A program made the translations under genes and the position numbers. 64,000 nucleotides of DNA from Bryobacterales bacterium. Its GTDB lineage: Bacteria; Acidobacteriota; Terriglobia; Bryobacterales; Bryobacteraceae. The stretch covers positions 186,001 through 250,000 of the forward strand of contig JADKID010000005.1 of the NCBI GenBank assembly GCA_016721425.1, read 5' to 3'. Numbering within the stretch: the first letter of the stretch is position 1; every line of letters starts with the position of its first letter. Below, piece by piece: positions 34,219-42,759 of the stretch. The notes beneath the pieces were generated by a model. It saw only the letters and a list, made by a program, of their open reading frames with translations. It was not told the origin of the DNA and made no database searches.

Positions 34219-35832
34219 ATGATCCGGCCTGAGGAGCTCACCACCGACGCCCCGCTGGTCTGGTCCCCTGGGACCGGCAACAACGTGTGGGCGATCTTCA
34301 CCGCCGCCATCGACGGCGACGTGCCCGCCATCCGCCAACTCCTGGCCAACGATCCGGCGCTGGCCCGCTGCCACTTCCACTACCGCACGCCCATCTACTT
34401 CGCTGTCCGCGAAAACCAGCTTGCCGCCGCGGCCTGCCTCTTGGAGCACGGCGCAGATCCCGCCAGCCTGGCCGTCGGCGACAGCCTGCTTCAAATCACG
34501 CGCGACCGCGGCTACACCGCGATGCAGCATCTCCTCGAAACGTTCTTCCTGGAAAAGTACAACGCCTCGCCCTTGGGCGACCCCGTCGCCGCCGCCATCC
34601 GCCAGCGCGACCTCCCCCAAGTCCAGGCCCTGCTCGACGCCTCGCCCACGCTCATCCACGCCGGAGACCAGCACGGCAACCAGCCCATCCACTGGGCCGT
34701 GATGACACGCCAGATGGAAATCATCGACGCTCTGCTGGCCCGCGGCGCCGATATCAACGCCAAACGCTTCGACGGCGCGCGGCCCATCCATCTGAGCAAC
34801 GGCGATTACAGTTACCGCGGCTGGCGCGACGTGCCCAATGGCGTCACGGCCACGCCCGCCGAGGTGCTGGCTCACGTCATCGCGCGCGGCGCTTATGTCG
34901 ATGTCTGGACCGCGTGCCACCAGGGCGACCTGGCGCGCGTCACCGAACTGCTCGATCAGGACCCCTCGCTGGTCAACCGCAACTCCGACTACGCATCCTA
35001 CTACCTGGGCTGCGGCTCGCCCATTCGAAACGCCGCCGCCAAAGGGCACATCGAGATCGTCAAATTGCTGCTCGCGCGCGGCGCAGACCCCAACCTGCCC
35101 GAAGAGGGCATTGCCCCGCACGGCCACGCCCTCTACTCCGCCGCCGCCAACGGTCACTACGAGCTCGCCGAACTTCTGCTGGCCCACGGCGCCAACCCCA
35201 ACGCCGCGGTGGAGAGCTCCGCCGATTGCCTCAGCCGCGCCATCATGAACGAGGACCAGCCGATGATCGACCTGCTGGTGTCCCACGGCGCACAGCGTTC
35301 CGTCGAGATTTCGGCCTACTACGGCGATATCGGCGCCGCCGAGGCTCGCTTCGCAGCCGATCCATCGTCTGCGAACGACCCCGATGCCCTCGCCAATGCC
35401 GCGGCCGAGGGCCAGGACGACTTCGCCCGCCTGATGCTGCGCTATCAGCCCGATCTCGCCAGGCGCATCGCTGTCACCGCGAAAAACCCGGAGCTCACCG
35501 AGTTCCTGTTCCAGCAAGGCATGGACCCCAACCACGCCGATTGGCTGGGCGTCACGCGCCTCCACGAGTTCGCGCGCCGCGGCGATGCCGAGCGCGCCGC
35601 CGTGTTTCTGGATCACGGCGCCGATCCCAACGTGCGCGACGACGATCTCGGCTCCACGCCCCTCGCCTGGGCCGCCAAGTACGGCCAGGCCGCGATGGTG
35701 GATCTGCTCCTCAGCCGCGGCGCCAGGCCCCATCTGCCGGATGATCCGCCATGGGCCACCCCCATCGCCTGGGCCCGCCGGCGCGGCCATGCGCAGATCG
35801 TGGAACGGCTCGCACGGGAAGGGGAGAACTGA
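34219..35832 (+). CDS. Ankyrin-repeat protein
   Basis: A 537-residue protein made of ankyrin repeats for most of its length, for example AAACLLEHGADPASL, EIIDALLARGADINAK, AKGHIEIVKLLLARGADPNL, AANGHYELAELLLAHGANPNA and GQAAMVDLLLSRGARPHL. Several repeats are degenerate, so about a dozen can be placed. No signal peptide or membrane helix is visible, so it is likely cytoplasmic and works through protein binding. It is first in a four-gene run (ankyrin, glyoxalase, sulfatase, pirin) with gaps of 3, -4 and 15 bases. Confidence 0.9.
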   Translation: MIRPEELTTDAPLVWSPGTGNNVWAIFTAAIDGDVPAIRQLLANDPALARCHFHYRTPIYFAVRENQLAAAACLLEHGADPASLAVGDSLLQITRDRGYTAMQHLLETFFLEKYNASPLGDPVAAAIRQRDLPQVQALLDASPTLIHAGDQHGNQPIHWAVMTRQMEIIDALLARGADINAKRFDGARPIHLSNGDYSYRGWRDVPNGVTATPAEVLAHVIARGAYVDVWTACHQGDLARVTELLDQDPSLVNRNSDYASYYLGCGSPIRNAAAKGHIEIVKLLLARGADPNLPEEGIAPHGHALYSAAANGHYELAELLLAHGANPNAAVESSADCLSRAIMNEDQPMIDLLVSHGAQRSVEISAYYGDIGAAEARFAADPSSANDPDALANAAAEGQDDFARLMLRYQPDLARRIAVTAKNPELTEFLFQQGMDPNHADWLGVTRLHEFARRGDAERAAVFLDHGADPNVRDDDLGSTPLAWAAKYGQAAMVDLLLSRGARPHLPDDPPWATPIAWARRRGHAQIVERLAREGEN

Positions 35833-35835
35833 ACT

Positions 35836-36234
35836 ATGAACGACTTCGGCCCAGCCACACCGATCCTCCGAGTCCTCAATCTGGCCGCCAGCATCGACTA
35901 CTACGTCAACCGCCTCGGCTTTCAGATTGACTTCCAAGGCCCTGGCGATTTCGCGTCCGTCTCACGGGACCGCTGCATCCTTTTCCTATCGGTGGGCGAT
36001 CAGGGCCACACCGGCGCCTGGGCCTGGATCGGAGTCAGCGACGTCGAACTGCTCCATCAGGAGTTCGCCGCCAAAGGCGCCCTCATTCGCCAGGGACCCA
36101 CCAACTTCTCCTGGGCCCGCGAGATTCAGGTGACGGATCCCGACGGCAATATCCTGCGGTTTGGCTCCGATCCCATACAAGGGCAGCCCTGCGGACCCTG
36201 GCTCGATATGCACGGCGTAAGCTGGCAGTTATGA
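35836..36234 (+). CDS. Glyoxalase/bleomycin-resistance superfamily protein
   Basis: The 132-residue product has the VOC fold pattern: ATPILRVLNLAASIDYYVNRLGF at the start, then FASVSRDRCILFLSVG, AWIGVSDVELLHQEFAAKGA, and a C-terminal EIQVTDPDGNILRFG with the metal-ligand Glu region. Such proteins can be lyases, dioxygenases or antibiotic-binding proteins. Substrate unknown. Its stop overlaps the sulfatase start (ATGA), so the two are translationally coupled. Confidence 0.9.
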   Translation: MNDFGPATPILRVLNLAASIDYYVNRLGFQIDFQGPGDFASVSRDRCILFLSVGDQGHTGAWAWIGVSDVELLHQEFAAKGALIRQGPTNFSWAREIQVTDPDGNILRFGSDPIQGQPCGPWLDMHGVSWQL

Positions 36235-37652
36235 GACGCCGCGAATTTGTCCATGCGCTTGGCGCAGCTACCGCATCGTTCCGTCAGTCCGCACCCACTG
36301 CCAAGCCCAACATCGTCTTCATCCTGGCCGACGACCTTGGCTGGTCTGACCTCGGTTGCTACGGCGCGGACCTCCACGAGACGCCCAACCTGGACCGTCT
36401 CGCCCGGCAGGGCGTGCGCTTCTCTCATGCCTACTCAGCCTCTCCCGTCTGCTCGCCCACCCGCGCCTCCATCCACACCGGCAAGTGCCCGGCCCGCCTC
36501 CAGATGACAATCTGGCGGGAAAGCGCACGCACACCGCCGCTCAAGAGCCGCCTGATTCCGCCCATGGTGGAAGAGAACCTGCCTCTTTCTGAGATCACAC
36601 TCGCCAAGGTCCTGCGCAACGAGGGCTACATGACGGCCCACGTCGGCAAGTGGCATCTCGGTAACGCCGAACACTATCCCGAGGCTCACGGCTTCGACAT
36701 CAACATCGGCGGCACCGTCTGGGGCGCTCCCCAGACCTACTTCTATCCCTATAGCGGCGACAAGCTCTTCGGCGGCGAGTACCGCTACATCCCCGGCCTG
36801 GCCGGCGGCATGCCCGGAGAATACCTCACGGACCGCCTCACCAGCGAGGCCATCCGAATCGTGGAGAGCGCCGGCGATCGGCCCTTTTTCCTCAATCTCT
36901 GCTATCACTCCGTCCACACGCCCATCGAGGGCAAGCCCGCGCTGGTCGATCGTTTTCGCGGCAAGCTAAAGCCGGGCCTGCACCACCAAAACCCCGGCTA
37001 TGCCGCCATGGTGAGCAGCCTGGACGAGAACGTGGGCCGCCTCATGGCCGTGCTCGATCAACGGCGTCTGGCGGCAAACACGATCCTGGTCTTCGCCTCC
37101 GACAACGGCGGCTTCATCGGCCAACATCAGGGCGAAACCGTCACCGACAACTATCCGCTGCGTTCCGGCAAGGGCGCACTCTACGAGGGCGGCATTCGTA
37201 TCCCGCTGATCATTCGCAGTCCAGGCCTTGCTGCGCCCGGCCGCGTCTCCAGCCAGCGCGTCTGCTCCACGGACTTTTACCCCACCTTGCTGGAAGCCGC
37301 CGGAGTACCGGCCAGCGCCCGCAGAAACGCTCCGCTCGATGGCATCAGTCTCGCCCGGCTCCTCAGCGACCCGGCCGCCCGCCTGCCACGCGAAGATCTC
37401 TTCTTCCACTACCCGCACTACTACCCCACCACGGCCCCGGTCAGCGCCATGATCAGCCGCGGGTGGAAGCTGATTGAACAACTGGAAACAGGCAAGGTCG
37501 AGCTCTACAACCTGGACCAAGACCCCGGCGAGAATACCGATCTCGCCCCAGCCATGGCGGACCTCGCCGGCCAGTTGCGTACCCGCCTGCACGCCTGGCG
37601 CGCGGAAGTGCGCGCCCCCATGCCGGCCACCAATCCCCATTTCCCGCAATGA
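36231..37652 (+). CDS. Arylsulfatase-type sulfatase with Tat-like leader
   Basis: The 473-residue product starts with a twin-arginine type leader (MRRREFVHALGAATA). The sulfatase core follows: NIVFILADDLGWSDLGCYG with the metal aspartates D34 and D35, and the C-S-P-T-R motif (C74-R78) in which the Cys is converted to formylglycine. GKWHLG and FASDNGG are also present. It hydrolyses sulfate esters outside the cytoplasm. It is coupled to the glyoxalase gene and followed by pirin. The formylglycine-generating enzyme is not in the window. Confidence 0.93.
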   Translation: MRRREFVHALGAATASFRQSAPTAKPNIVFILADDLGWSDLGCYGADLHETPNLDRLARQGVRFSHAYSASPVCSPTRASIHTGKCPARLQMTIWRESARTPPLKSRLIPPMVEENLPLSEITLAKVLRNEGYMTAHVGKWHLGNAEHYPEAHGFDINIGGTVWGAPQTYFYPYSGDKLFGGEYRYIPGLAGGMPGEYLTDRLTSEAIRIVESAGDRPFFLNLCYHSVHTPIEGKPALVDRFRGKLKPGLHHQNPGYAAMVSSLDENVGRLMAVLDQRRLAANTILVFASDNGGFIGQHQGETVTDNYPLRSGKGALYEGGIRIPLIIRSPGLAAPGRVSSQRVCSTDFYPTLLEAAGVPASARRNAPLDGISLARLLSDPAARLPREDLFFHYPHYYPTTAPVSAMISRGWKLIEQLETGKVELYNLDQDPGENTDLAPAMADLAGQLRTRLHAWRAEVRAPMPATNPHFPQ

Positions 37653-37667
37653 ACACAGGAGACTCCG

Positions 37668-38567
37668 ATGTCACTACGACCCGTTAAGCGGCTCATCCAA
37701 TCCAAGCCGGTCCTGGAAGGCGCCGGCGTCCATCTGCGCCGCGGCTTCGGCTTCGGCAACACCTCGGACTTCGATCCGTTCCTGCTGTTCGACGATTTCC
37801 GCAACGACGTGCCGGCAGACTACCTGGCCGGCTTTCCGTGGCATCCTCACCGTGGCATCGAGACCATCACCTACGTCCTGGCCGGCGAAGTGGACCACGC
37901 CGATAGCATGGGCAACAGCGGGGCCATCACCGCCGGCGACGTGCAGTGGATGACCGCCGGACGCGGCATCATCCATCAGGAAATGCCCCGCGGCGACAAG
38001 GACGGCCGCATGCACGGCTTCCAGCTCTGGGCCAACCTTCCTGCGTCTCTCAAGATGACCGAGCCGCGCTACCAGGAGGTGAAGGCGGCATCCATTCCGC
38101 AGATTCAGGAAGACGACGGCACACTGGTCAAGGTGATCTGCGGCAGTTTCTGGGGCACCAAAGGCCCCGTCGACGGCATCGCCGCCGAGCCTGTCTATCT
38201 CGATGTCTTCGTGCCGCCCGGCCGCAGCCGGTCTCTCCCCGTGGAGACCACACGCCACGCCTTCGCCTACGTCTTTGCAGGCAACGGCCAGTTTGGCAAC
38301 GCCTCCGCGCCGCAGCCCGTGCGCACCGAGGGCGCCAGCCCGGCCCAGCCGGCAAACGCCGACAACCATTCCCTGATCCTCTTCGACCGTGGCGACGAGG
38401 TCACCGTGCAGGCCGGTGAGAACGGCATCCGCTTCCTGCTCGTCTCCGGCCAGCCCCTCGAGGAACCCGTCGCCTGGCAGGGTCCCATCGTCATGAATAC
38501 GCAGGAGCAACTGCGCCAGGCATTCAGCGAGTTGCAGGCCGGTACGTTTCTCAATCCGCCGCGCTGA
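37668..38567 (+). CDS. Pirin-family protein
   Basis: The 299-residue product has the bicupin pirin layout: FDPFLLFDDFRND, the metal-binding FPWHPHRGIETITYVLAGEVDH, and GRGIIHQEMP, which together provide the His/His/His/Glu site. The C-terminal cupin includes FVPPGRSRSLPVETTRHAFAYVFAGNG. Some pirins are quercetin dioxygenases and others bind regulators. Nothing here separates these. An AGGAG site lies before the ATG, 15 bases after the sulfatase. Confidence 0.92.
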   Translation: MSLRPVKRLIQSKPVLEGAGVHLRRGFGFGNTSDFDPFLLFDDFRNDVPADYLAGFPWHPHRGIETITYVLAGEVDHADSMGNSGAITAGDVQWMTAGRGIIHQEMPRGDKDGRMHGFQLWANLPASLKMTEPRYQEVKAASIPQIQEDDGTLVKVICGSFWGTKGPVDGIAAEPVYLDVFVPPGRSRSLPVETTRHAFAYVFAGNGQFGNASAPQPVRTEGASPAQPANADNHSLILFDRGDEVTVQAGENGIRFLLVSGQPLEEPVAWQGPIVMNTQEQLRQAFSELQAGTFLNPPR

Positions 38568-38570
38568 GCC

Positions 38571-39503
38571 TCAACGCGCCCCGTCCAACAGTTGAATCGT
38601 CGTGGCCGGGCCCAGGTCGGCCGGGTCATTCCATGAATTCAGCACCCACACGATCTTCTTGTCGGGCGTGAATTCCAGCGCCTGCACCGGAGGCTTTACC
38701 TTGTCCACCGTCGTGCTCCACTGGTTCACCCAGTTGTTCACCAGCGTGTTGCCGTTGGGCAATCGAGTCGCAATCTGAAAGCCATCGATCTTGTGTCCGG
38801 CCGCATCCTCGGCCGTGATCTGCCAAACCGCCCTGCCCTGCGGATCCACTTCCAGCACCAGCTTCTTATTGGTGGTCACCAGCGTGTTGCCGTTCTTCAG
38901 CCGCTCCGCCGACCACGGGCTCTCCACGGCGTAAGTCCACACCGCCGCGCCAACTCGGTCGTACTCCACCACCTTTTTCGCATCCATGTGCGCCACCAGG
39001 AAGTTGCCGCCGGGCGTGAGGCGCGCGTGGCGGAAGTGCCCATGGACATTCTTCGGATTCCCCACGGGCAGCGTGAATTCTCTCTCCACTCTTCCGCTTT
39101 TCGTGTCCACCACACGAAGCAAAGCCGGCTCGCCATTCTGCACATAGAACACGCGATCGGCGTCCATCATCTGCGCCGTGTGAATCTCTGTATTCGGCGG
39201 CGCGTCCACGTGCCACAGGATCTTCTTGTCCGGCGTGATCAGCGAGACGCCGTACTGGTAAGCGAACAGCACATTGCCATTCGGCAGCAGCGTCGCGTCA
39301 CTGATTTCGCCCTTGCTTTTGGCATCGATGTAAGACCATACAACCCTTCCGCCGCGCACGACAAACATCCAGTGCTGCTTCTGCTCGCCCGCATAGAAGA
39401 AGTCGTGCCCGGCGAGCCCAAGATTGGGCGGATTCTGCGCTTTGGCGTCGGGCGCCATCAGAAATGTGGCGGCGATCAGGAGCGCGGAAAGCGTGGTACG
39501 CAT
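38571..39503 (-). CDS. Secreted beta-propeller protein (PQQ-like/ASST-like repeats)
   Basis: The 310-residue product has a signal peptide ending in DAKAQ. Repeated blocks of the type GRVVWSY, DKKILWHV, GAAVWTY, GRAVWQI and DKKIVWVL alternate with LPNGNVLFAY, TPGGNFLVAH, LKNGNTLVTT and LPNGNTLVNN. This is the signature of a small beta-propeller related to PQQ-binding or arylsulfotransferase-like proteins. No catalytic residue can be assigned. It is convergent with pirin and divergent from the lipocalin-like gene. Confidence 0.8.
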   Translation of the reverse strand: MRTTLSALLIAATFLMAPDAKAQNPPNLGLAGHDFFYAGEQKQHWMFVVRGGRVVWSYIDAKSKGEISDATLLPNGNVLFAYQYGVSLITPDKKILWHVDAPPNTEIHTAQMMDADRVFYVQNGEPALLRVVDTKSGRVEREFTLPVGNPKNVHGHFRHARLTPGGNFLVAHMDAKKVVEYDRVGAAVWTYAVESPWSAERLKNGNTLVTTNKKLVLEVDPQGRAVWQITAEDAAGHKIDGFQIATRLPNGNTLVNNWVNQWSTTVDKVKPPVQALEFTPDKKIVWVLNSWNDPADLGPATTIQLLDGAR

Positions 39504-39574
39504 GGAAGTACTTGGATTCTATCCGCTTCTCAGCCCGCAAAGTGCGCGACGATAGCAGGCAAGGGAGCCCCACA

Positions 39575-40069
39575 TTGAACAGACGGCAAGCCATCGGAAC
39601 AATGGGCATCGCCACGGCACTGCAGGCCGCGCCAACGGCCCGCGAACGCTTCTACGGCGTTTGGAAGATAGTCAGTTGCAAGCGCACCTCGAAGGACGGC
39701 ACTGTCGATTATCCCTTCGGCGAGAATCCAGTCGGCCGCATCACCTACGACAAGGCCGGGCGAATGTCGGCCCAATTGATGAAGTCTGGACGGCCCTCCA
39801 CGCTGCCTCCGGGCGTAGACTATGCCGGCGGCGGCAATACCAGCACCGAGGAGTTGCTCAACTCCGTGCGCGGCTTTGTCGCCTATTTCGGAACCTTCGA
39901 TGTCGATGAATCCACTCAAACCGTCACCCATCATGTGCAGGCTTGCCTCGTGTCCAGTTGGGTGGGTCACGACGTGAAGCGCAACTATCGCTTTAGCGGC
40001 AACCGACTGATCCTGCGGGCGGCGGCGCTCGCCACAACTGAGCTCACCTGGGAACGCGAGCCGGATTGA
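39575..40069 (+). CDS. Exported lipocalin-like domain protein
   Basis: The best start is a TTG at 39575, preceded by AAGGGA. It gives 164 residues beginning MNRRQAIGTMGIATALQAAP, a twin-arginine type leader. The rest fits the lipocalin-like family (FYGVWKIVSCKRTSKDGT, NPVGRITYDKAGRMSAQLMKSGRP, FRGFVAYFGTFDVDE-like GFVAYFGTFDVDE, HHVQACLVSSWVG). Readings that start further upstream run back into the divergent gene. Function unknown. The stop is 5 bases before the next ATG. Confidence 0.8.
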   Translation: MNRRQAIGTMGIATALQAAPTARERFYGVWKIVSCKRTSKDGTVDYPFGENPVGRITYDKAGRMSAQLMKSGRPSTLPPGVDYAGGGNTSTEELLNSVRGFVAYFGTFDVDESTQTVTHHVQACLVSSWVGHDVKRNYRFSGNRLILRAAALATTELTWEREPD

Positions 40070-40074
40070 TCCCC

Positions 40075-40674
40075 ATGCCCACCCTCCAGCAGCAGTTCGG
40101 CAATATCGACATCTACCTCTTTGATCAGCTCCTCCGCGGCCGCATCACACCCGGCATGCGCATCCTCGACGCTGGCTGCGGCGGCGGCCGCAATCTCGTC
40201 TATCTCATTCGCGAAGGCTATGAAGTTTACGCCGCCGATGCCGATCCGCAAGCCATCGCGGCCCTGCTCCAGCTCACGCCGCCGCCCCCGTCTGGGAATC
40301 TCCGCCAGGAACCGGTGGAGGCAATGACCTTCCCTGACGCCTTCGCCGATGTCGTCATCAGCAGCGCGGTCCTCCACTTCGCTCGCACGGACGAGCACTT
40401 CCAGGCTATGTTGCGCGGCACGTGGCGCACCCTGAAACCCGGCGGCCTCTTCTTCTGCCGCCTCGCCTCTTCCATCGGCATCGTGCGCGAGATTCAACCC
40501 CTCGGCGGGCGCCGCTATCTGCTGCCCGATGGCTCCGAGCGCTACCTGGTCGACGCGGCTCTCCTCGAAAGCCTCACCGCCGAGCTCGGCGGCCAACTGG
40601 CCGATCCATTGAAAACAACCGTCGTGCAGAATCAGCGCTCGATGACCACCTGGGTGGTGCGCCGCAACGCCTGA
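40075..40674 (+). CDS. Class I SAM-dependent methyltransferase
   Basis: From ATG 40075 the product has 199 residues; a TTG at 40066 would add three. It contains motif I RILDAGCGGGRNLVYLI, the acidic YAADADPQAIAAL, FPDAFADVVISSAVLHFA, and LKPGGLFFCRLAS, the standard order for class I methyltransferases. The N-terminal LQQQFGNIDIYLFDQLLRG resembles tellurite-resistance/TehB-type relatives. The substrate is unknown. It is probably cotranscribed with the lipocalin-like gene and convergent with the VWFA gene. Confidence 0.88.
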   Translation: MPTLQQQFGNIDIYLFDQLLRGRITPGMRILDAGCGGGRNLVYLIREGYEVYAADADPQAIAALLQLTPPPPSGNLRQEPVEAMTFPDAFADVVISSAVLHFARTDEHFQAMLRGTWRTLKPGGLFFCRLASSIGIVREIQPLGGRRYLLPDGSERYLVDAALLESLTAELGGQLADPLKTTVVQNQRSMTTWVVRRNA

Positions 40675-40681
40675 GCCACCG

Positions 40682-42757
40682 CTACCGCGCCAGTACGATC
40701 AACGGCGCCCGCGCGAACCCGAACTTCTGCCCCGCCTGATCAATCACGCTCAATTGCGTCGTGTACTCGCCCGGCTTCAGATCCTTCAGCGGCACTTCCA
40801 AATACAATCCGGCAGTCCCCGCCCGCCCCTCTTTTAGCGCGGCCACAGCCACTGGCGCGGACTCCAGTACCAGCTTCCTGTCGCGGTACACCGTCACCGC
40901 CGCCGAAACCGCCGGCACGTTCCGCGTCTCCACCATCGTCGGGTCGTACAGCTCGGCATACACAAACATCGTCTGCCCCGGCCTGAACACGTGCGTCACG
41001 CTCGGCAGCAGCTTCTCTTTGTCCCGCACCAGCGGATGCTTATCCTGCTTCTTCAACTTCTTGTCCGCCAGGCCCACCGCGTCGGCCACTTGCGTCCGCT
41101 GCCCGCTCCAAACCACCGAGCTAAGCCGCAGCCCGTCTTTCACCCCACCCAGATCCGGCACCTGGAACTTGGATTCAAATGTGCCCATCTTCCCCGTCTG
41201 GTTCTCGCGCACCAGCATCTTGATCTGATACTTGCCCGGCACCAGCGTAAAACCCGTGTCGTACATCAGGCTGCGCGACGCCAACTGCCCGGCCTTCTCA
41301 TCCCGCAACTGGATCTTGATGCTGTCCCGCACCGCGCCCATCAGGGCGCCCTTCGTATCCCGCACCTGCCCGATGAAATCAAACGTCGTGGTCTCCGCGC
41401 TCCCCTGCTTTTTCAGCGGAATCACTGAGCCGGGGATCTTCACCGCCACGGGCACAAAGTAGCGGTCCCGGCCCACCCGGAACCAGTTCACTTCCAGCGC
41501 CAGCCGCAGCTCCGTCACCGGATCGCCCAGCATCAAGGCATCCTCTAACTGCCGCTCCTTGTCATAGCTCCCAAATTCCTTGAACTCCTTCTCGGCAAAG
41601 TAGCCGCGCCGGAAATCCAGCTTGGCCTGCAAACGCCCCTGCGCCTCGCTCGTCAGCTTCACGTCTACGCGCCGGAACGCTCCGTCCTTCTTCTCATCAG
41701 GGGAGTAGAAACCCAGGATATAGTAGCTCTGCAAGTCCTCTTGCGCCTGCTTGATGCCCAGCACCAGCTCGTTGTTATCGATCAGCGCCTTGCCGCCGGT
41801 ATCCGAAGCCAGAGCAAACAGCGTATCCTGCGAATCCAACGACGCCTGCCGCTGTCCCCTCTGCGTGCTGCCCGAATACAGCCCTGTGCCGCGGCCGCCG
41901 CCCGAGGAGGACGCTCCGCCGCCGGGAGGGTCCGCCTGCAAGCCGCGCACATCAATCGGGTAGAAGCTCACATTGCCCCGCACCGCCGCGTTCACCGTCG
42001 CCCGCAACTGCGCCTGATTGTCATCCCCGGTCTTGCCTACGCCGCTCGAGAAGTAGATCACCGCCTTCTTCTCCGGCATCGCCGTCAACTGGCGCGCCAG
42101 ATCCTCCAGCGCCACCAGCTTGCGATCCGTATTGAAGAGATTGAACTCCGCGTCGTCCGGCGTAAACGAACTATCCTCCGTGTTCTCCACGCCAGTCGCG
42201 CCTTCCGCTGCCAGATCGCTCATCTGCCCGGTCTGGAACTTCTTGATCAGTTCCAGCAGCAGAGCCTTATCGCTCGTGAACTCCTGCTCCACCTTCAGAC
42301 GCGAGCCAAATGTCACCACCTGCACCAGGTCCGACGGCGCCATGTTCTTGTTCAGATACTCTTCCGCCGCGTCCTTGGCGCGCACCTGATCCGCCTCCGG
42401 CAGCGAGCTCCAGTCAAAGAACAGCACCATCAGGCGCTTGTCCCGGAACCGCGCGCGGCCCTGCGGCTCGGCCGGCTTCTCCGCCGTCTCCACCGCCACG
42501 CTGGCTGCCGCTGCCGGTGCCGCTGCCGCGCCTTCCAGCTCCTGAAACTCAAATACACTCAGCGCCTGTGCCTTGCCGTTTTCGCTGACAACGAAGTCTT
42601 CCTTCTTCAGCCCCTTCTTCGGCTTGCCGTCCTTGCCACGGACAAACACCGTCACGATCACCAGATTGGAAGACGCCTTAAATGTCGGCACCTCGCCCTG
42701 CGGCGCCTGCGCCAGCATCGCGCCGGCCGTCAGTAGAGAGAGTATCGCTCGCCGCAT
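40682..42757 (-). CDS. Exported VWFA-related protein
   Basis: From ATG 42757 the product has 691 residues with a signal peptide (MRRAILSLLTAGAMLAQ). Next is the N-terminal domain typical of acidobacterial VWFA-related proteins (VTVFVRGKDGKPKKGLKKEDFVVSENGK). A von Willebrand A domain follows: RLMVLFFDWSSLP with a partial MIDAS, and AVIYFSSGVGKTG. The rest is beta-rich. It starts 2 bases after the TonB receptor stop, so the two are almost certainly cotranslated. The role of this family is unknown; a surface adhesion or complex-scaffolding role is plausible. Confidence 0.87.
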   Translation of the reverse strand: MRRAILSLLTAGAMLAQAPQGEVPTFKASSNLVIVTVFVRGKDGKPKKGLKKEDFVVSENGKAQALSVFEFQELEGAAAAPAAAASVAVETAEKPAEPQGRARFRDKRLMVLFFDWSSLPEADQVRAKDAAEEYLNKNMAPSDLVQVVTFGSRLKVEQEFTSDKALLLELIKKFQTGQMSDLAAEGATGVENTEDSSFTPDDAEFNLFNTDRKLVALEDLARQLTAMPEKKAVIYFSSGVGKTGDDNQAQLRATVNAAVRGNVSFYPIDVRGLQADPPGGGASSSGGGRGTGLYSGSTQRGQRQASLDSQDTLFALASDTGGKALIDNNELVLGIKQAQEDLQSYYILGFYSPDEKKDGAFRRVDVKLTSEAQGRLQAKLDFRRGYFAEKEFKEFGSYDKERQLEDALMLGDPVTELRLALEVNWFRVGRDRYFVPVAVKIPGSVIPLKKQGSAETTTFDFIGQVRDTKGALMGAVRDSIKIQLRDEKAGQLASRSLMYDTGFTLVPGKYQIKMLVRENQTGKMGTFESKFQVPDLGGVKDGLRLSSVVWSGQRTQVADAVGLADKKLKKQDKHPLVRDKEKLLPSVTHVFRPGQTMFVYAELYDPTMVETRNVPAVSAAVTVYRDRKLVLESAPVAVAALKEGRAGTAGLYLEVPLKDLKPGEYTTQLSVIDQAGQKFGFARAPLIVLAR

Positions 42758-42759
42758 CG

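Noticed and set aside
34287..35744. Long Arg/Pro-rich open frame across the ankyrin gene
   Set aside because: Its composition is what a shifted frame of a GC-rich gene gives; the ankyrin frame has clear repeats.
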